64,000 nt of DNA from Pseudomonadales bacterium (GTDB lineage Bacteria; Pseudomonadota; Gammaproteobacteria; Pseudomonadales; Azotimanducaceae), in assembly GCA_041395945.1 (NCBI GenBank), contig JAWKZN010000001.1, positions 248,001 through 312,000 on the forward strand, written 5' to 3'. The position numbers and the translations under genes were made by a program. Under the pieces are notes generated by a model. It worked only from the letters and a program-made list of their open reading frames with translations. It did no database searches and was not told where the DNA came from. Of the stretch, positions 43,757 to 52,679 are shown piece after piece (the stretch's first letter is position 1; each line of letters opens with the position of its first letter).

Positions 43757-44758
43757 GTGAACAGACCGATCGCAATCACCATGGGTGATCCCGCCGGGAT
43801 CGGTTCCGAGGTGCTGGCGAAAGTCCTGGCGAAAGTCCTGGCATCGAACACAGGCGCTGCACCCCTGACGCTGATCGGCCCGGGCTGGGCGCTCGATGCG
43901 GGTGCGGCTGCGGCCGGGGTCGGCCTGCCGGACCTGCCCCGCATCACCACCCCGGGAGAACAACGCACCCCCGTCGCTCTGGTGGATCTGGGTGAGCGCC
44001 CGGCAGGATTCCGTTTCGGCGAAATTAACGCTCAGTGCGGAGAACTGGCAGTGCGTGCCGTGGAGCAGGCCGCCGGCTGGTGTCTGTCCGGGGAGGCGGC
44101 CGGCATGGTCACCTGTCCGATCAACAAGGCCGCCATTCATGCCGCCGGCTATGTGCACGATATCGGCCATCAGGAGATCCTCGCGCGGCTGTGCGGAGTG
44201 CAGTGGACGGCCACCATGCTGATGACACCGGGCTTGAAGGTGGTGCATCTGTCTACCCATAAGTCGCTGATCGAAGCCGCCCGCTATGTCACCCGGGACA
44301 ACGTGCTCGAAAAGCTGCGCCTGATGGCCGACACCCTGGCGGGCTGGGGCATGCCATCACCGCGCATCGCCGTGGCCGCACTCAATCCCCACGGTGGCGA
44401 GTCGGGCCTGCTCGGCCGGGAAGAAATCGATGAGCTCATGCCTGCGGTTGCCCGGGCGAGACAGGCGGGTCTGCAGGTCAGCGGGCCGATTCCAGCGGAC
44501 TCGGTGTTCAATCGCGCCATTGCCGGTGAGTTTGATGTGGTGCTTGCTCTGTATCACGACCAGGGCCATATCGCGATCAAGGTCCATGACTTCCATCGCA
44601 GCACCACGGCAACGCTCGGGATTCCCTTCGTACGCACCTCGGTGGATCACGGCACGGCGTTCGACATTGCCGGTAGAGGCATTGCCGATCCGCGCGGGCT
44701 CGCGGCGGCGATCATGGCTGCCCGGGCCCTGGTGGCCGGTAAATTGGGCGATCTTTAG
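43757..44758 (+). CDS. pdxA: 4-hydroxythreonine-4-phosphate dehydrogenase family (PdxA)
   Basis: 333 residues, GTG start with GAGGGGAAG. N-terminal ITMGDPAGIGSEVL, metal-ligand His in HDIGHQEIL, NPHGGESGLLG and YHDQGHIAIK. PdxA oxidises 4-phosphohydroxy-L-threonine in pyridoxal phosphate synthesis; homologues (TphB, PdxA2) act in catabolism. The usual neighbours surA/ksgA are absent, so both remain possible. A 12-bp in-frame tandem duplication adds LAKV (VLAKVLAKVLA near residue 20) relative to the family. Confidence 0.9.
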   Translation: MNRPIAITMGDPAGIGSEVLAKVLAKVLASNTGAAPLTLIGPGWALDAGAAAAGVGLPDLPRITTPGEQRTPVALVDLGERPAGFRFGEINAQCGELAVRAVEQAAGWCLSGEAAGMVTCPINKAAIHAAGYVHDIGHQEILARLCGVQWTATMLMTPGLKVVHLSTHKSLIEAARYVTRDNVLEKLRLMADTLAGWGMPSPRIAVAALNPHGGESGLLGREEIDELMPAVARARQAGLQVSGPIPADSVFNRAIAGEFDVVLALYHDQGHIAIKVHDFHRSTTATLGIPFVRTSVDHGTAFDIAGRGIADPRGLAAAIMAARALVAGKLGDL

Positions 44759-44856
44759 ATCCTGATCATATGCACCACACCCCGCGGCGCGGTCTGCGCC
44801 TTGCGTGGCTTCCGCCGGGTGGGGCAAACTCACCCGTTCATCGACAGGAGCTCACT

Positions 44857-45939
44857 ATGAAAGCCGCCGTATTCCGCGAAGTGAACAAGCCCATGGAGAT
44901 CGAAGAGATCTCGGTATCCAAGCCCGGTCCGAGGGAGGTGCTGATCCGTACCGCGGCGGCCGGTGTCTGTCACAGTGACCTGCACTTTTTCAACGGTACC
45001 TATCCCGGCGTCACGCCGATGGTACTCGGGCACGAGAGCGCCGGCGTGGTCGAAGCTGTGGGCTCGGACGTGCACTACGTGAAACCGGGCGATCACGTCA
45101 TCACCTGCCTGTCCGTGTTCTGCGGACACTGCGAATTCTGCCTGACAGGTCACATGTCACTGTGTCAGGAACCCGAAACAAAACGCGCAGCGGATGCAGA
45201 GCCCCGCATCAGCCAGAAAGGTGCGGTGATGGGGCAGTTCGCCAACCTCGGCTCTTTTGCTGAATACATGCTGGTGCATGAGCATGCGGTCGCCAAAATC
45301 CGGGATGACATGCCACTTGATCGAGCGGCGCTGATCGGTTGTGGGGTTACCACCGGGGTTGGCGCGGTCATACACACAGCGAAGGTCGAGCCGGGTGCCA
45401 CGGTGGCGGTGATCGGTTGTGGGGGCGTGGGTCTGTCCTGTATCAACGGTGCTGCGATTGCCGGTGCGAGCCGGGTAATTGCCGTCGACCGGGTTGCATC
45501 CAAACTCGAACTCGCGCGCAAGTTCGGTGCGACCGATGTGGTGAACGCCGGCGAGGTCGACGCAATCGCAGCGGTGAAGGAACTGACCGGTGGCGGTGTG
45601 CATTACTCTTTCGAGGCCATCGGTCTGAAGGTCACGGCGGAGCAGGCCTTCAACATGCTGCGCAACGGTGGCACGGCAACCGTGATCGGCATGATTCCAC
45701 CTGGCCATATGGTCAGCCTGCACGGTCCGGACTTCCTCTTCGAAAAGAAGATCCAGGGCTCCTTCATGGGTTCGAACCGCTTCCGTGTGGATATGCCGCG
45801 TTATGTTGAGCTCTATCTGCAGGGCAAGCTGCATCTGGACGATATGGTGTCGGGTCACATCAAGCTCGGGGACATCAACGATGCCTTCAAGCAGCTCGAG
45901 ACCGGAGAGGTCGCGCGCAACGTAATCATGTTCAACTGA
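44857..45939 (+). CDS. Zinc-dependent alcohol dehydrogenase
   Basis: 360 residues from ATG 44857 with SD CAGGAG; a longer open frame to 44770 lacks conserved sequence. GroES-like domain: catalytic-zinc Cys and His in AAGVCHSDLH and LGHESAGVV, structural-zinc Cys quartet CGHCEFCLTGHMSLC. Rossmann segment VIGCGGVGLSCING. Oxidises alcohols or reduces aldehydes with NAD(P). One bp upstream of the FAH-family gene and the molybdenum hydroxylase gene follows, so an operon for stepwise oxidation is likely. Confidence 0.92.
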   Translation: MKAAVFREVNKPMEIEEISVSKPGPREVLIRTAAAGVCHSDLHFFNGTYPGVTPMVLGHESAGVVEAVGSDVHYVKPGDHVITCLSVFCGHCEFCLTGHMSLCQEPETKRAADAEPRISQKGAVMGQFANLGSFAEYMLVHEHAVAKIRDDMPLDRAALIGCGVTTGVGAVIHTAKVEPGATVAVIGCGGVGLSCINGAAIAGASRVIAVDRVASKLELARKFGATDVVNAGEVDAIAAVKELTGGGVHYSFEAIGLKVTAEQAFNMLRNGGTATVIGMIPPGHMVSLHGPDFLFEKKIQGSFMGSNRFRVDMPRYVELYLQGKLHLDDMVSGHIKLGDINDAFKQLETGEVARNVIMFN

Positions 45940-45940
45940 C

Positions 45941-46783
45941 ATGCGCTGGCTTTCGTTTTCACACAGGGGCAAGGCCAGCTTCGGCTACCTTACCCGGGAT
46001 GGGCAGGGGGTGGTCGACGTTGGTCAGCGTGCGGGGCTTGCGGATCTGAAGGTGGCCATTGCCACCGGGGACGTCGCTCGGGGTGCGGCGCACGGCGACA
46101 GCGCCGATGTGCCACTGAACGCCATCAGCTATCTGCCCACTATCCCCAATCCGGACAAGATTCTCTGTGTGGGCCTGAACTACAGGGATCACCAGGCCGA
46201 GACCGGCCGGGGCGGGGAACCTTTCCCGACGATATTTGCCCGTTTTGCCGGTGCGCAGATGGGACACGAGCAGCCCATGCTGCGTCCCCATGAGTCAAAG
46301 ACACTGGATTTCGAAGGTGAGATCGCCATGGTGATCGGCAAGGCGGGGCGTCGTATCAGTCGGAGTGACGCCCTCGGACACGTGGCCGGATTCGGTATCT
46401 ACAACGATGGCAGTGTGCGTGAATTCCAGCGTCATACCTCCCAGTTCACGCCTGGAAAGAACTTCACCAGCACCGGTGGTTTTGGTCCCTGGATGATGAC
46501 GCCGGAGGAGATTGGCGATCTGGATGCTCTGGAGATCACCACCCGGCTCAACGGTACAGTGATGCAGCATGCGACGGCCGATCTGCTCGTTTTCGGTTTC
46601 GCACAGCTGATCGAGTACTGCTCGACTTTCATCGAACTGGTGCCTGGCGATGTGATTGTCACAGGCACTCCGGGCGGGGTAGGTGCAGCCCGCAAGCCAC
46701 CAGTGTTCATGGACGAAGGCGACGTAATCGAAGTCGAGGTGAAGCCCATCGGCACCTTGCGCAACACCGTCAGCGTCGGCTGA
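45941..46783 (+). CDS. Fumarylacetoacetate hydrolase family protein
   Basis: 280 residues. The C-terminal FAH fold shows CVGLNYRDHQAETG, metal Glu and Asp in TLDFEGEIAMVIG, IYNDGSVREFQ, and the closing VIVTGTPGGVGAARKPP. The family covers C-C hydrolases, decarboxylases and isomerases (HpcE, FAHD1). Placed between an alcohol dehydrogenase and a molybdenum hydroxylase, 7 bp before the latter. Confidence 0.9.
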   Translation: MRWLSFSHRGKASFGYLTRDGQGVVDVGQRAGLADLKVAIATGDVARGAAHGDSADVPLNAISYLPTIPNPDKILCVGLNYRDHQAETGRGGEPFPTIFARFAGAQMGHEQPMLRPHESKTLDFEGEIAMVIGKAGRRISRSDALGHVAGFGIYNDGSVREFQRHTSQFTPGKNFTSTGGFGPWMMTPEEIGDLDALEITTRLNGTVMQHATADLLVFGFAQLIEYCSTFIELVPGDVIVTGTPGGVGAARKPPVFMDEGDVIEVEVKPIGTLRNTVSVG

Positions 46784-46790
46784 TCGGCGC

Positions 46791-49085
46791 ATGAAATTCG
46801 GCGTTGGGCAACCGGTGCCGCGGAAGGAGGACCCGCGTCTGGTAACGGGCGGCGGTGTTTTCACCGACGATGTGAGTCTGCCGGATCAGCTTTATCTCGC
46901 GATCTTCCGTTCGCCTTATGCCCATGGCCGTATTCGTACACTGAACACCACGGCAGCGCGGACACATGCTGACGTGGTGCGGGTATACACTGCGGCGGAT
47001 CTGGCCGAACTCGGCAGTCTGCCGTGCCGGGCCGTGCTGAAGGATCGCGACGGCAAGCCCTGTTTCATACCAAGACGTCCGGTGCTTGCTGAAGAACGGG
47101 TGCGCTTTGCGGGTGAAGCCGTTGCCGCGGTGGTTGCGCGCAGCCGCAGCGCCGCCCGGGATGCTGCCGAGCTGATCGAGTTCGACGTGGACGATCTGGT
47201 GCCGGTGGTGGATCCGGGCCGTGCGCTGGATCCGGATGCCGCGGTTCTGCATGAGGCCTGTGGAACCAACCTGGCGATTCATTTTGAACAGGGTGACACA
47301 CAGGCGTATGACGCCGCGCACGCAGGCGCCGCTCACCTCGTAGCCGTGAACGTCATCAACAACCGGGTTGTTCCCAGCCCGCTGGAACCACGCTGCTGCG
47401 TGGGCAGCTACCATGACGGGGTTTATACCCTCTATAACCCGAGCCAGGGCGCCGTAGCGCAGCAGGTGGTGCTGGCGAAAGCGGTACTCAAGGTGCCTCT
47501 GGACCGGGTCAGGGTGATTTCCGGTGATACCGGCGGTGGCTTCGGTATCCGTGGCGAAGTGCATCCAGAGGCCGTGCTCTGTCTGTTCGCCGCACGGGAG
47601 CTCGGCGCCCCGGTAAAATGGACGGGTGATCGCTCGGAAATGTTTCTTACCGACTCCCACGGCCGCGATAATCTGACAAAGGGCACGCTGGTGCTGGATG
47701 CACAGGCAAGAATTCTCGGACTGAAGATCGAAACCCTTGCCAACCTCGGCGCCTACTGCTCGGCGGTCGGCCCCCTCGTGCCGACTATGGCGGGTGGCCG
47801 GGTGACCGGCACCGTCTATCGGATTCCGGCGCTGTATCAGTCCGTGAAGTGTCTGTTCACGAATACCATGCCGGTCGCCGCATACCGCGGCGCAGGTCGT
47901 CCGGAAGCCTGTTACATCATGGAGCGTCTGCTCGACGAAGCGGCGCGAGTCACCGGACTCGATCGCGCAGAGATCCGTCGGCGCAATTTCATTACACCGG
48001 CTGACCTGCCGTATCGCATGCACTCCGGGGTCACCATCGCCAGTGGCGAATTCGAAAAAACCATGGCGATGGCACTCGAACGGGCAGACTGGGCGGGTTT
48101 CGGGGCGCGCAGGGAAGAATCAGCAGGGCGGGGCCGATTGCGTGGCATCGGACTCGGCTATTACGTGGAGTCCTCGGGTGGCGGTCCCGAGGAGGAAGCC
48201 CGCATCATCCTGCACGAAGATGGCTCAGCAGATGTGGTGGTAGGCACCTATGCCCACGGTCAGGGCCACGACACCGCATTCTCCCAGATACTCCACGACA
48301 CCCTGGGGCTGGATTTTGACCAGATCCGACTGATCCAGGGGGATACCCGGCTTGTGAAGTTCGGAGGCGGTACCGGCGGTTCCCGATCCTCTCAGATGGG
48401 CGGCATCGCGGTGCGTCGTGCCGCTCTGGCGGTGGCCGGTCAGGGGGCGCCGATTGCCGCCGAGCTGCTGCAGAGTCCGGTGGCGAACGTGGAGTTCGAA
48501 GGTGGCGTCTACCGCAGCAGTGGAACCTCAGCGCGAGTCAGTCTTGCCGACGTCGCCCGGGCGGCACTGCAGCCCCAGTTCGGTGGCACGGGCCTCGATC
48601 AGACACTGCGTTACAACCGGGGTGGTGGTTACACGTTTCCGAATGGCTGCCATGTCGCCGAAGTCGAAATCGATCCGGACACCGGGGTGACCGAAGTGGT
48701 CGCCTACACCGCGGTGGACGATTGCGGGCGGGTGATCAATCCGCTGCTCGCCGCCGGGCAGGTACATGGCGGGGTGGTGCAGGGGGTGGGTCAGGCCCTG
48801 CATGAAGCCGCGCTGTACAACCCGGACGGGCAACTGGTGACAGGCAGTTTCATGGACTACGGCATACCAAGGGCTTCCGATATCCCTGATATTGCGGTGA
48901 GCTTCCATGAGGTGCTCGATCCCAATAATGAACTGGGTGTGAAAGGAATCGGTGAAGGCGGCGCATGCGGCGCACCGCCCGCGGTGTTCAGCGCGGTGGC
49001 GGATGCGCTGGGGGCGGCGGCGCGAGGTCTCGATATGCCGCTGTCACCCGAGCGGATCTGGCGGGCGCTGCAGCGATCCCGGTGA
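46791..49085 (+). CDS. Xanthine dehydrogenase-family molybdopterin-binding subunit (CoxL-like)
   Basis: 764 residues, the large subunit of molybdenum hydroxylases. VPRKEDPRLVTGGGVFTDDV at the start, molybdopterin-contact GDTGGGFGIRGE and AYRGAGRPEA, and the catalytic-Glu motif VKGIGEGGACGAPPA near the C-terminus. Such enzymes hydroxylate aldehydes, N-heterocycles or CO using water. Normally they need an FAD subunit (~30 kDa) and a 2Fe-2S subunit (~17 kDa); neither is adjacent. Its electron partners must be encoded elsewhere, or it is a stand-alone type. Confidence 0.9.
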   Translation: MKFGVGQPVPRKEDPRLVTGGGVFTDDVSLPDQLYLAIFRSPYAHGRIRTLNTTAARTHADVVRVYTAADLAELGSLPCRAVLKDRDGKPCFIPRRPVLAEERVRFAGEAVAAVVARSRSAARDAAELIEFDVDDLVPVVDPGRALDPDAAVLHEACGTNLAIHFEQGDTQAYDAAHAGAAHLVAVNVINNRVVPSPLEPRCCVGSYHDGVYTLYNPSQGAVAQQVVLAKAVLKVPLDRVRVISGDTGGGFGIRGEVHPEAVLCLFAARELGAPVKWTGDRSEMFLTDSHGRDNLTKGTLVLDAQARILGLKIETLANLGAYCSAVGPLVPTMAGGRVTGTVYRIPALYQSVKCLFTNTMPVAAYRGAGRPEACYIMERLLDEAARVTGLDRAEIRRRNFITPADLPYRMHSGVTIASGEFEKTMAMALERADWAGFGARREESAGRGRLRGIGLGYYVESSGGGPEEEARIILHEDGSADVVVGTYAHGQGHDTAFSQILHDTLGLDFDQIRLIQGDTRLVKFGGGTGGSRSSQMGGIAVRRAALAVAGQGAPIAAELLQSPVANVEFEGGVYRSSGTSARVSLADVARAALQPQFGGTGLDQTLRYNRGGGYTFPNGCHVAEVEIDPDTGVTEVVAYTAVDDCGRVINPLLAAGQVHGGVVQGVGQALHEAALYNPDGQLVTGSFMDYGIPRASDIPDIAVSFHEVLDPNNELGVKGIGEGGACGAPPAVFSAVADALGAAARGLDMPLSPERIWRALQRSR

Positions 49086-49175
49086 GAGATGGGGAATAGC
49101 CCCGAGGATCGCCGCGGCGATTCGAGGGAAACGGCACGCCTGATGTGGACGCAGCCCGCTGCCGGGATCTGACGC

Positions 49176-50417
49176 TCAGCCGCCGCTCACCCCTTCTGCC
49201 CCGGGCCGTCCCACAGTACCCGACACCATATCCCGCGCTTCCCGTGTTGACTGCTGAGTCGGCTTGCGCCCGCGGGTGATATTGAATGGCTCGGTGTCGA
49301 TGTCTTCGAGTTCGACTTCGCCGGCGAGCACAGCCGCTTTCCAGGCATCCTGCTGTGGCTGCATGGCGTGGAACTCGGGCATCACTTCCTGTGCAAACAG
49401 CTCGAGGCTCGCACAGATGTCCTCATGGGTGTTCTTACCGGCCTGGTTGAGCAGGATCACCTGGTCGACATGGGCATCGGCAAGTTCCCGCAACCGTGCG
49501 CGGATGGTGTCCGGTGAGCCGATGAGTTCGCTGCCGCTGCGCTGCTGACCGGCGGGCGTCTGTTTCCACTCCTGGTAGCGGTCCCAGAAGTTCACGCTGC
49601 CCGGCTCGAAGGGACCCTCCTTGCCGTAGAGCTGCAGAGCAAACTGGAAGAACGTCCAGCCATCCGCCTTGGCCCAGGCTTCCTCGTCGGTCTGCGCACA
49701 CATGAAGCCGCCGACCACGGCGATGTTCGGGTTGGTCTGGTAGTCGGTGAGTTTTTCCAGGTGACGCAGATAGGTGTTGTAGTAGGCGTGCACCCAGGCC
49801 CGGGCAGAATCCAGATTCACGAACTTGAAACACAGCGAGCCCATGCCGCGATGGGCCGCGTACTTGATGGTGTCGAGCTGGGAGCAGGCCACCCACAGCG
49901 GCGGATGCGGCTTCTGGTAGGGCTTTGGAATCACGGCGCGCAGCGGGAACTTGAAATACTCGCCGTCGTATTCCCAGCCGTGGTTGTAGAACATCGGCAG
50001 CACACAGCGCACCGCGTCTTCCCACACCTCCCGCTTGTCGCGGAACTTCAGATTGAAGGGATGTAATTCGGTCACCGAAGCACCTTCACCCAGGCCCAGA
50101 TCCACCCGGCCGTCCGAAATCAGATCCAGTGTGGAGACCTTCTCGGCGACCCGGGCGGGATGGTTGGTGGTGAGCTGAATGATGCCGTGGCCGAGGCGGA
50201 TGTTTTTCGTACGCTGGCTGGCCGCAGCGAGGAAGACTTCCGGTGCGGAGGAGTGGGAGTACTCCTCGAGAAAATGGTGCTCCACTTCCCAGGCGTAGTC
50301 GAAACCCAGCCTGTCGGCGAGCTCGATCTGATCCAGGGACTGCTTGAACAGCCGGTGTTCGCTGGTCTCATCCCAGCCCCGTGGCAACTGGTGCTCATAG
50401 AAAATGCCGAACTTCAT
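49176..50417 (-). CDS. LLM-class flavin-dependent oxidoreductase
   Basis: 413 residues from ATG 50417 (MKFGIFYEHQLPR) with GGGGGAG upstream; the longer frame is not supported. Bacterial luciferase-like barrel: DYAWEVEHHFLEEYS, LGHGIIQLTTNHPARVAE, GLGEGASVTEL, and IGSPDTIRARLRELAD at the C-terminus. Uses FMN or F420 to oxidise organic compounds. C-terminal ~40 residues (NITRGRKPTQQST) are low complexity. Confidence 0.9.
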   Translation of the reverse strand: MKFGIFYEHQLPRGWDETSEHRLFKQSLDQIELADRLGFDYAWEVEHHFLEEYSHSSAPEVFLAAASQRTKNIRLGHGIIQLTTNHPARVAEKVSTLDLISDGRVDLGLGEGASVTELHPFNLKFRDKREVWEDAVRCVLPMFYNHGWEYDGEYFKFPLRAVIPKPYQKPHPPLWVACSQLDTIKYAAHRGMGSLCFKFVNLDSARAWVHAYYNTYLRHLEKLTDYQTNPNIAVVGGFMCAQTDEEAWAKADGWTFFQFALQLYGKEGPFEPGSVNFWDRYQEWKQTPAGQQRSGSELIGSPDTIRARLRELADAHVDQVILLNQAGKNTHEDICASLELFAQEVMPEFHAMQPQQDAWKAAVLAGEVELEDIDTEPFNITRGRKPTQQSTREARDMVSGTVGRPGAEGVSGG

Positions 50418-50502
50418 CGTGCCGCTCCCCCGAAAATACCTGTGTCGGGAGTTTGGCACAGAGCATTGCGGGGGTGCCAGCCGGAGAGCCTGCCGGGATT
50501 GG

Positions 50503-50730
50503 TCATGTCGACTCCTTTGGCATACCCAGTGGAATATGCGCCCAGACCCGCTCATGCAGATAGAAAATCGCGATCTTGCCGAACAGTTCGATCACGCCGA
50601 TCTGCAGCGCAGCGCTGATGTCGCCTACGATCAGCCAGGCCACACCGATGGTGGTGAGCGTCCCCAGGATGCGATAGGAAACCCCCTTCACCAGACTCCG
50701 GATGCGGGATTCGATCACGATGACGCTCAT
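50503..50730 (-). CDS. DUF2061 small membrane protein
   Basis: 75 residues from ATG 50730 (MSVIVIESRIRSL). Two short hydrophobic segments near 20-37 and 42-57 (ILGTLTTIGVAWLIVG and IGVIELFGKIAIFYL) with KGVSYRILGT and HERVWAHIPLG, the DUF2061 pattern. Inner membrane; role unknown. An upstream extension of the same frame is not conserved. Confidence 0.85.
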   Translation of the reverse strand: MSVIVIESRIRSLVKGVSYRILGTLTTIGVAWLIVGDISAALQIGVIELFGKIAIFYLHERVWAHIPLGMPKEST

Positions 50731-50939
50731 GCCGGTGGACCTCTGAAGGGATAGTCGATGATTGTCGAAGCGGAAGGCCGGCAAGCTAGCAGAGCCCGAT
50801 TTGAGCGTCCACAAACCCCCGGCTATAACCTCAGCACGCCGGGTGCTGAACCGGGCATCGAGTTGACTCGACAGGATGGGCTCCGGATAGTCATCCTGAT
50901 CCCAGGCCGGTTGGCGGTGGGGATATCGACGGACAGGCC

Positions 50940-50990
50940 AGCAGACAGATTGGTCAGTAGACAGACAGACACAAGAACAGCCAGACACAA
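50940..50990 (+). other. CAGACA-rich, G-poor leader of the TPP-enzyme gene
   Basis: The last ~50 nt before the SD of the gene at 51006 contain repeated AGACA/CAGACA units (near 50943, 50959, 50963, 50967 and 50982) and few G-pairing bases, so the RNA should be unstructured. It could be a rho-utilisation-like or ribosome-standby tract. The rest of the 263-bp gap (50731-50993) shows nothing clear. Confidence 0.35.
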
Positions 50991-51005
50991 AAAGTGAGGG
51001 AATGG

Positions 51006-52679
51006 ATGTCGGAAACTCAAGCTGCCGGGTTCAGCGGCGCAGATCTGATTGCACAGGGACTCGCCGCCTACGGGGTAGAGCATGTGTTCGCCATCGTCAG
51101 TATTCACAACATGCCGATCCTCGATGCCATCAATCGGCTCGGCCGCACGGCCATCATCGATGTGCGTCATGAACAGGCGGGGACCCATGCCGCGGACGGT
51201 TATGCCCGGGCTTCCGGCAAGGTCGGTGTGATGATCGCCAGCACCGGGCCGGGGACCACAAACACCGTCACCGGGCTCTACGAAGCGAAGTACGCGTCTT
51301 CCCCGGTACTGGTGATCACCGGGCAGGCAGAAACTGGTTTTTACGGCAAAGGACTTTCGTATGTGCATGAGGCGGAGAACCAGGTAGCCATGCTTCGAAC
51401 CGTGGCCCGGTGCGTGGAGAGTCCGCGGCATGTTGCGGAACTCGGGGCGTCCTTCATCCGTGTGATTCGGGACATGCGCAGCGGCCGCCCGGCACCGGGA
51501 GCGCTGGAGATACCCATCGATCTGCAGTACGCGCTGTGCCCGCAGATGGGGTTTCCCGATCTGGACCTGCCGGTCTTTGCACCGGAGGCGGCCGCGCTGC
51601 AGCGCAGTGTCGAAAAGATTGCCAGTGCACGGCGCAGAGTGATTGTAGCCGGGGGTGGGGTCATCGCGGCCGGGGCCAGTGCGGAACTCACCCGTCTGGC
51701 CGAAAAACTCGATGCGCCGGTGCTCACCACGGTGGATGGTCGCGGATCCATTCCCGAGGACCATCCGCTGTGTCTCGGCAACTTCTACGGCAGCGCGGGC
51801 ATGCAGCAGACCATCCGGGACGCGGACCTGACCCTGGCCATCGGCACCAAATTCGCAGTCGGAGTGGACGGCACCGGCGCACGCCAGACACCGCCGGGAG
51901 AACTCCTGCAGGTTGACATCGATCCCGCCATCATCGGCCGCACCCACAGGGCCACCGGACTGGTGGCCGACGCACGTCTCGCCCTGCAGGGCATACTCGA
52001 TGGCCTGACGGATGCCTCGGGCAACGATGCCCAGTTCAACCAGGCGGTGTGGAATGGCCGGGATGGCCTGCGCCGCGCGATGCGCAAGCGTCTGGGTCCG
52101 GACTTCGAACGGATCATGGACCTTCTGCGCGAACGCCTGCCCCGGGATGGCCTGTGGGTACGGGACTCGACCATCGCCGCCTACAACTTCGGCAATCAGC
52201 TCTTTCCGGTGTATGAACCCCGCACTTCGATCAATCCCTCTTCCGGCGCCATCGGCCCGGGTCTGCCCTTTGCGCTGGGTGCGGTGGTGGCTACGGGTAA
52301 GCGCGGCGTACTGGTCAATGGCGACGGTGGTTTCCTGTTCCATGCAACGGAGCTTGCGACTGCCGCGCAATACAGACTGCCCCTGGTGGTCTGTGTATTC
52401 AACGATGGCGGTTACGGCGTGCTGCGCTGGCTGCAGGACACCCGCTTCGGTCGCATCAACGAAACCGATCTGGGCACCATGGATTTCGCCACCATGGCGC
52501 AGAGCATGGGTGTCCCCGGTGTGCGGGTCGGCGATCTCGATGCCTTTTCCACCGCCCTCGATCAGGGCATGAGCACAGACGGGCCGTTTCTGATCGATGT
52601 GGACATGACCCGTTTCGCACCAATGGAGATCTCAATCATGCCGAAGCAAGCCAAAGGCCCGGCGTCGGGTAAGCGCTGA
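51006..52679 (+). CDS. Thiamine-diphosphate enzyme (acetolactate synthase/decarboxylase-like)
   Basis: 557 residues from ATG 51006 (MSETQAAGFSGADLI); a GTG at 50994 is possible but has a poorer SD relation. Catalytic Glu in DVRHEQAGTHAADGYARAS (near 55), the FAD/linker-like middle domain, and the TPP-Mg motif NGDGGFLFHATELATA ending in NDGGYGVL. The family includes acetolactate synthase, oxalyl-CoA decarboxylase, 2-hydroxyacyl-CoA lyase and benzoylformate decarboxylase. Its stop overlaps the next acyl-CoA dehydrogenase start (TGATG), which favours an acyl-CoA-type substrate. Confidence 0.9.
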   Translation: MSETQAAGFSGADLIAQGLAAYGVEHVFAIVSIHNMPILDAINRLGRTAIIDVRHEQAGTHAADGYARASGKVGVMIASTGPGTTNTVTGLYEAKYASSPVLVITGQAETGFYGKGLSYVHEAENQVAMLRTVARCVESPRHVAELGASFIRVIRDMRSGRPAPGALEIPIDLQYALCPQMGFPDLDLPVFAPEAAALQRSVEKIASARRRVIVAGGGVIAAGASAELTRLAEKLDAPVLTTVDGRGSIPEDHPLCLGNFYGSAGMQQTIRDADLTLAIGTKFAVGVDGTGARQTPPGELLQVDIDPAIIGRTHRATGLVADARLALQGILDGLTDASGNDAQFNQAVWNGRDGLRRAMRKRLGPDFERIMDLLRERLPRDGLWVRDSTIAAYNFGNQLFPVYEPRTSINPSSGAIGPGLPFALGAVVATGKRGVLVNGDGGFLFHATELATAAQYRLPLVVCVFNDGGYGVLRWLQDTRFGRINETDLGTMDFATMAQSMGVPGVRVGDLDAFSTALDQGMSTDGPFLIDVDMTRFAPMEISIMPKQAKGPASGKR

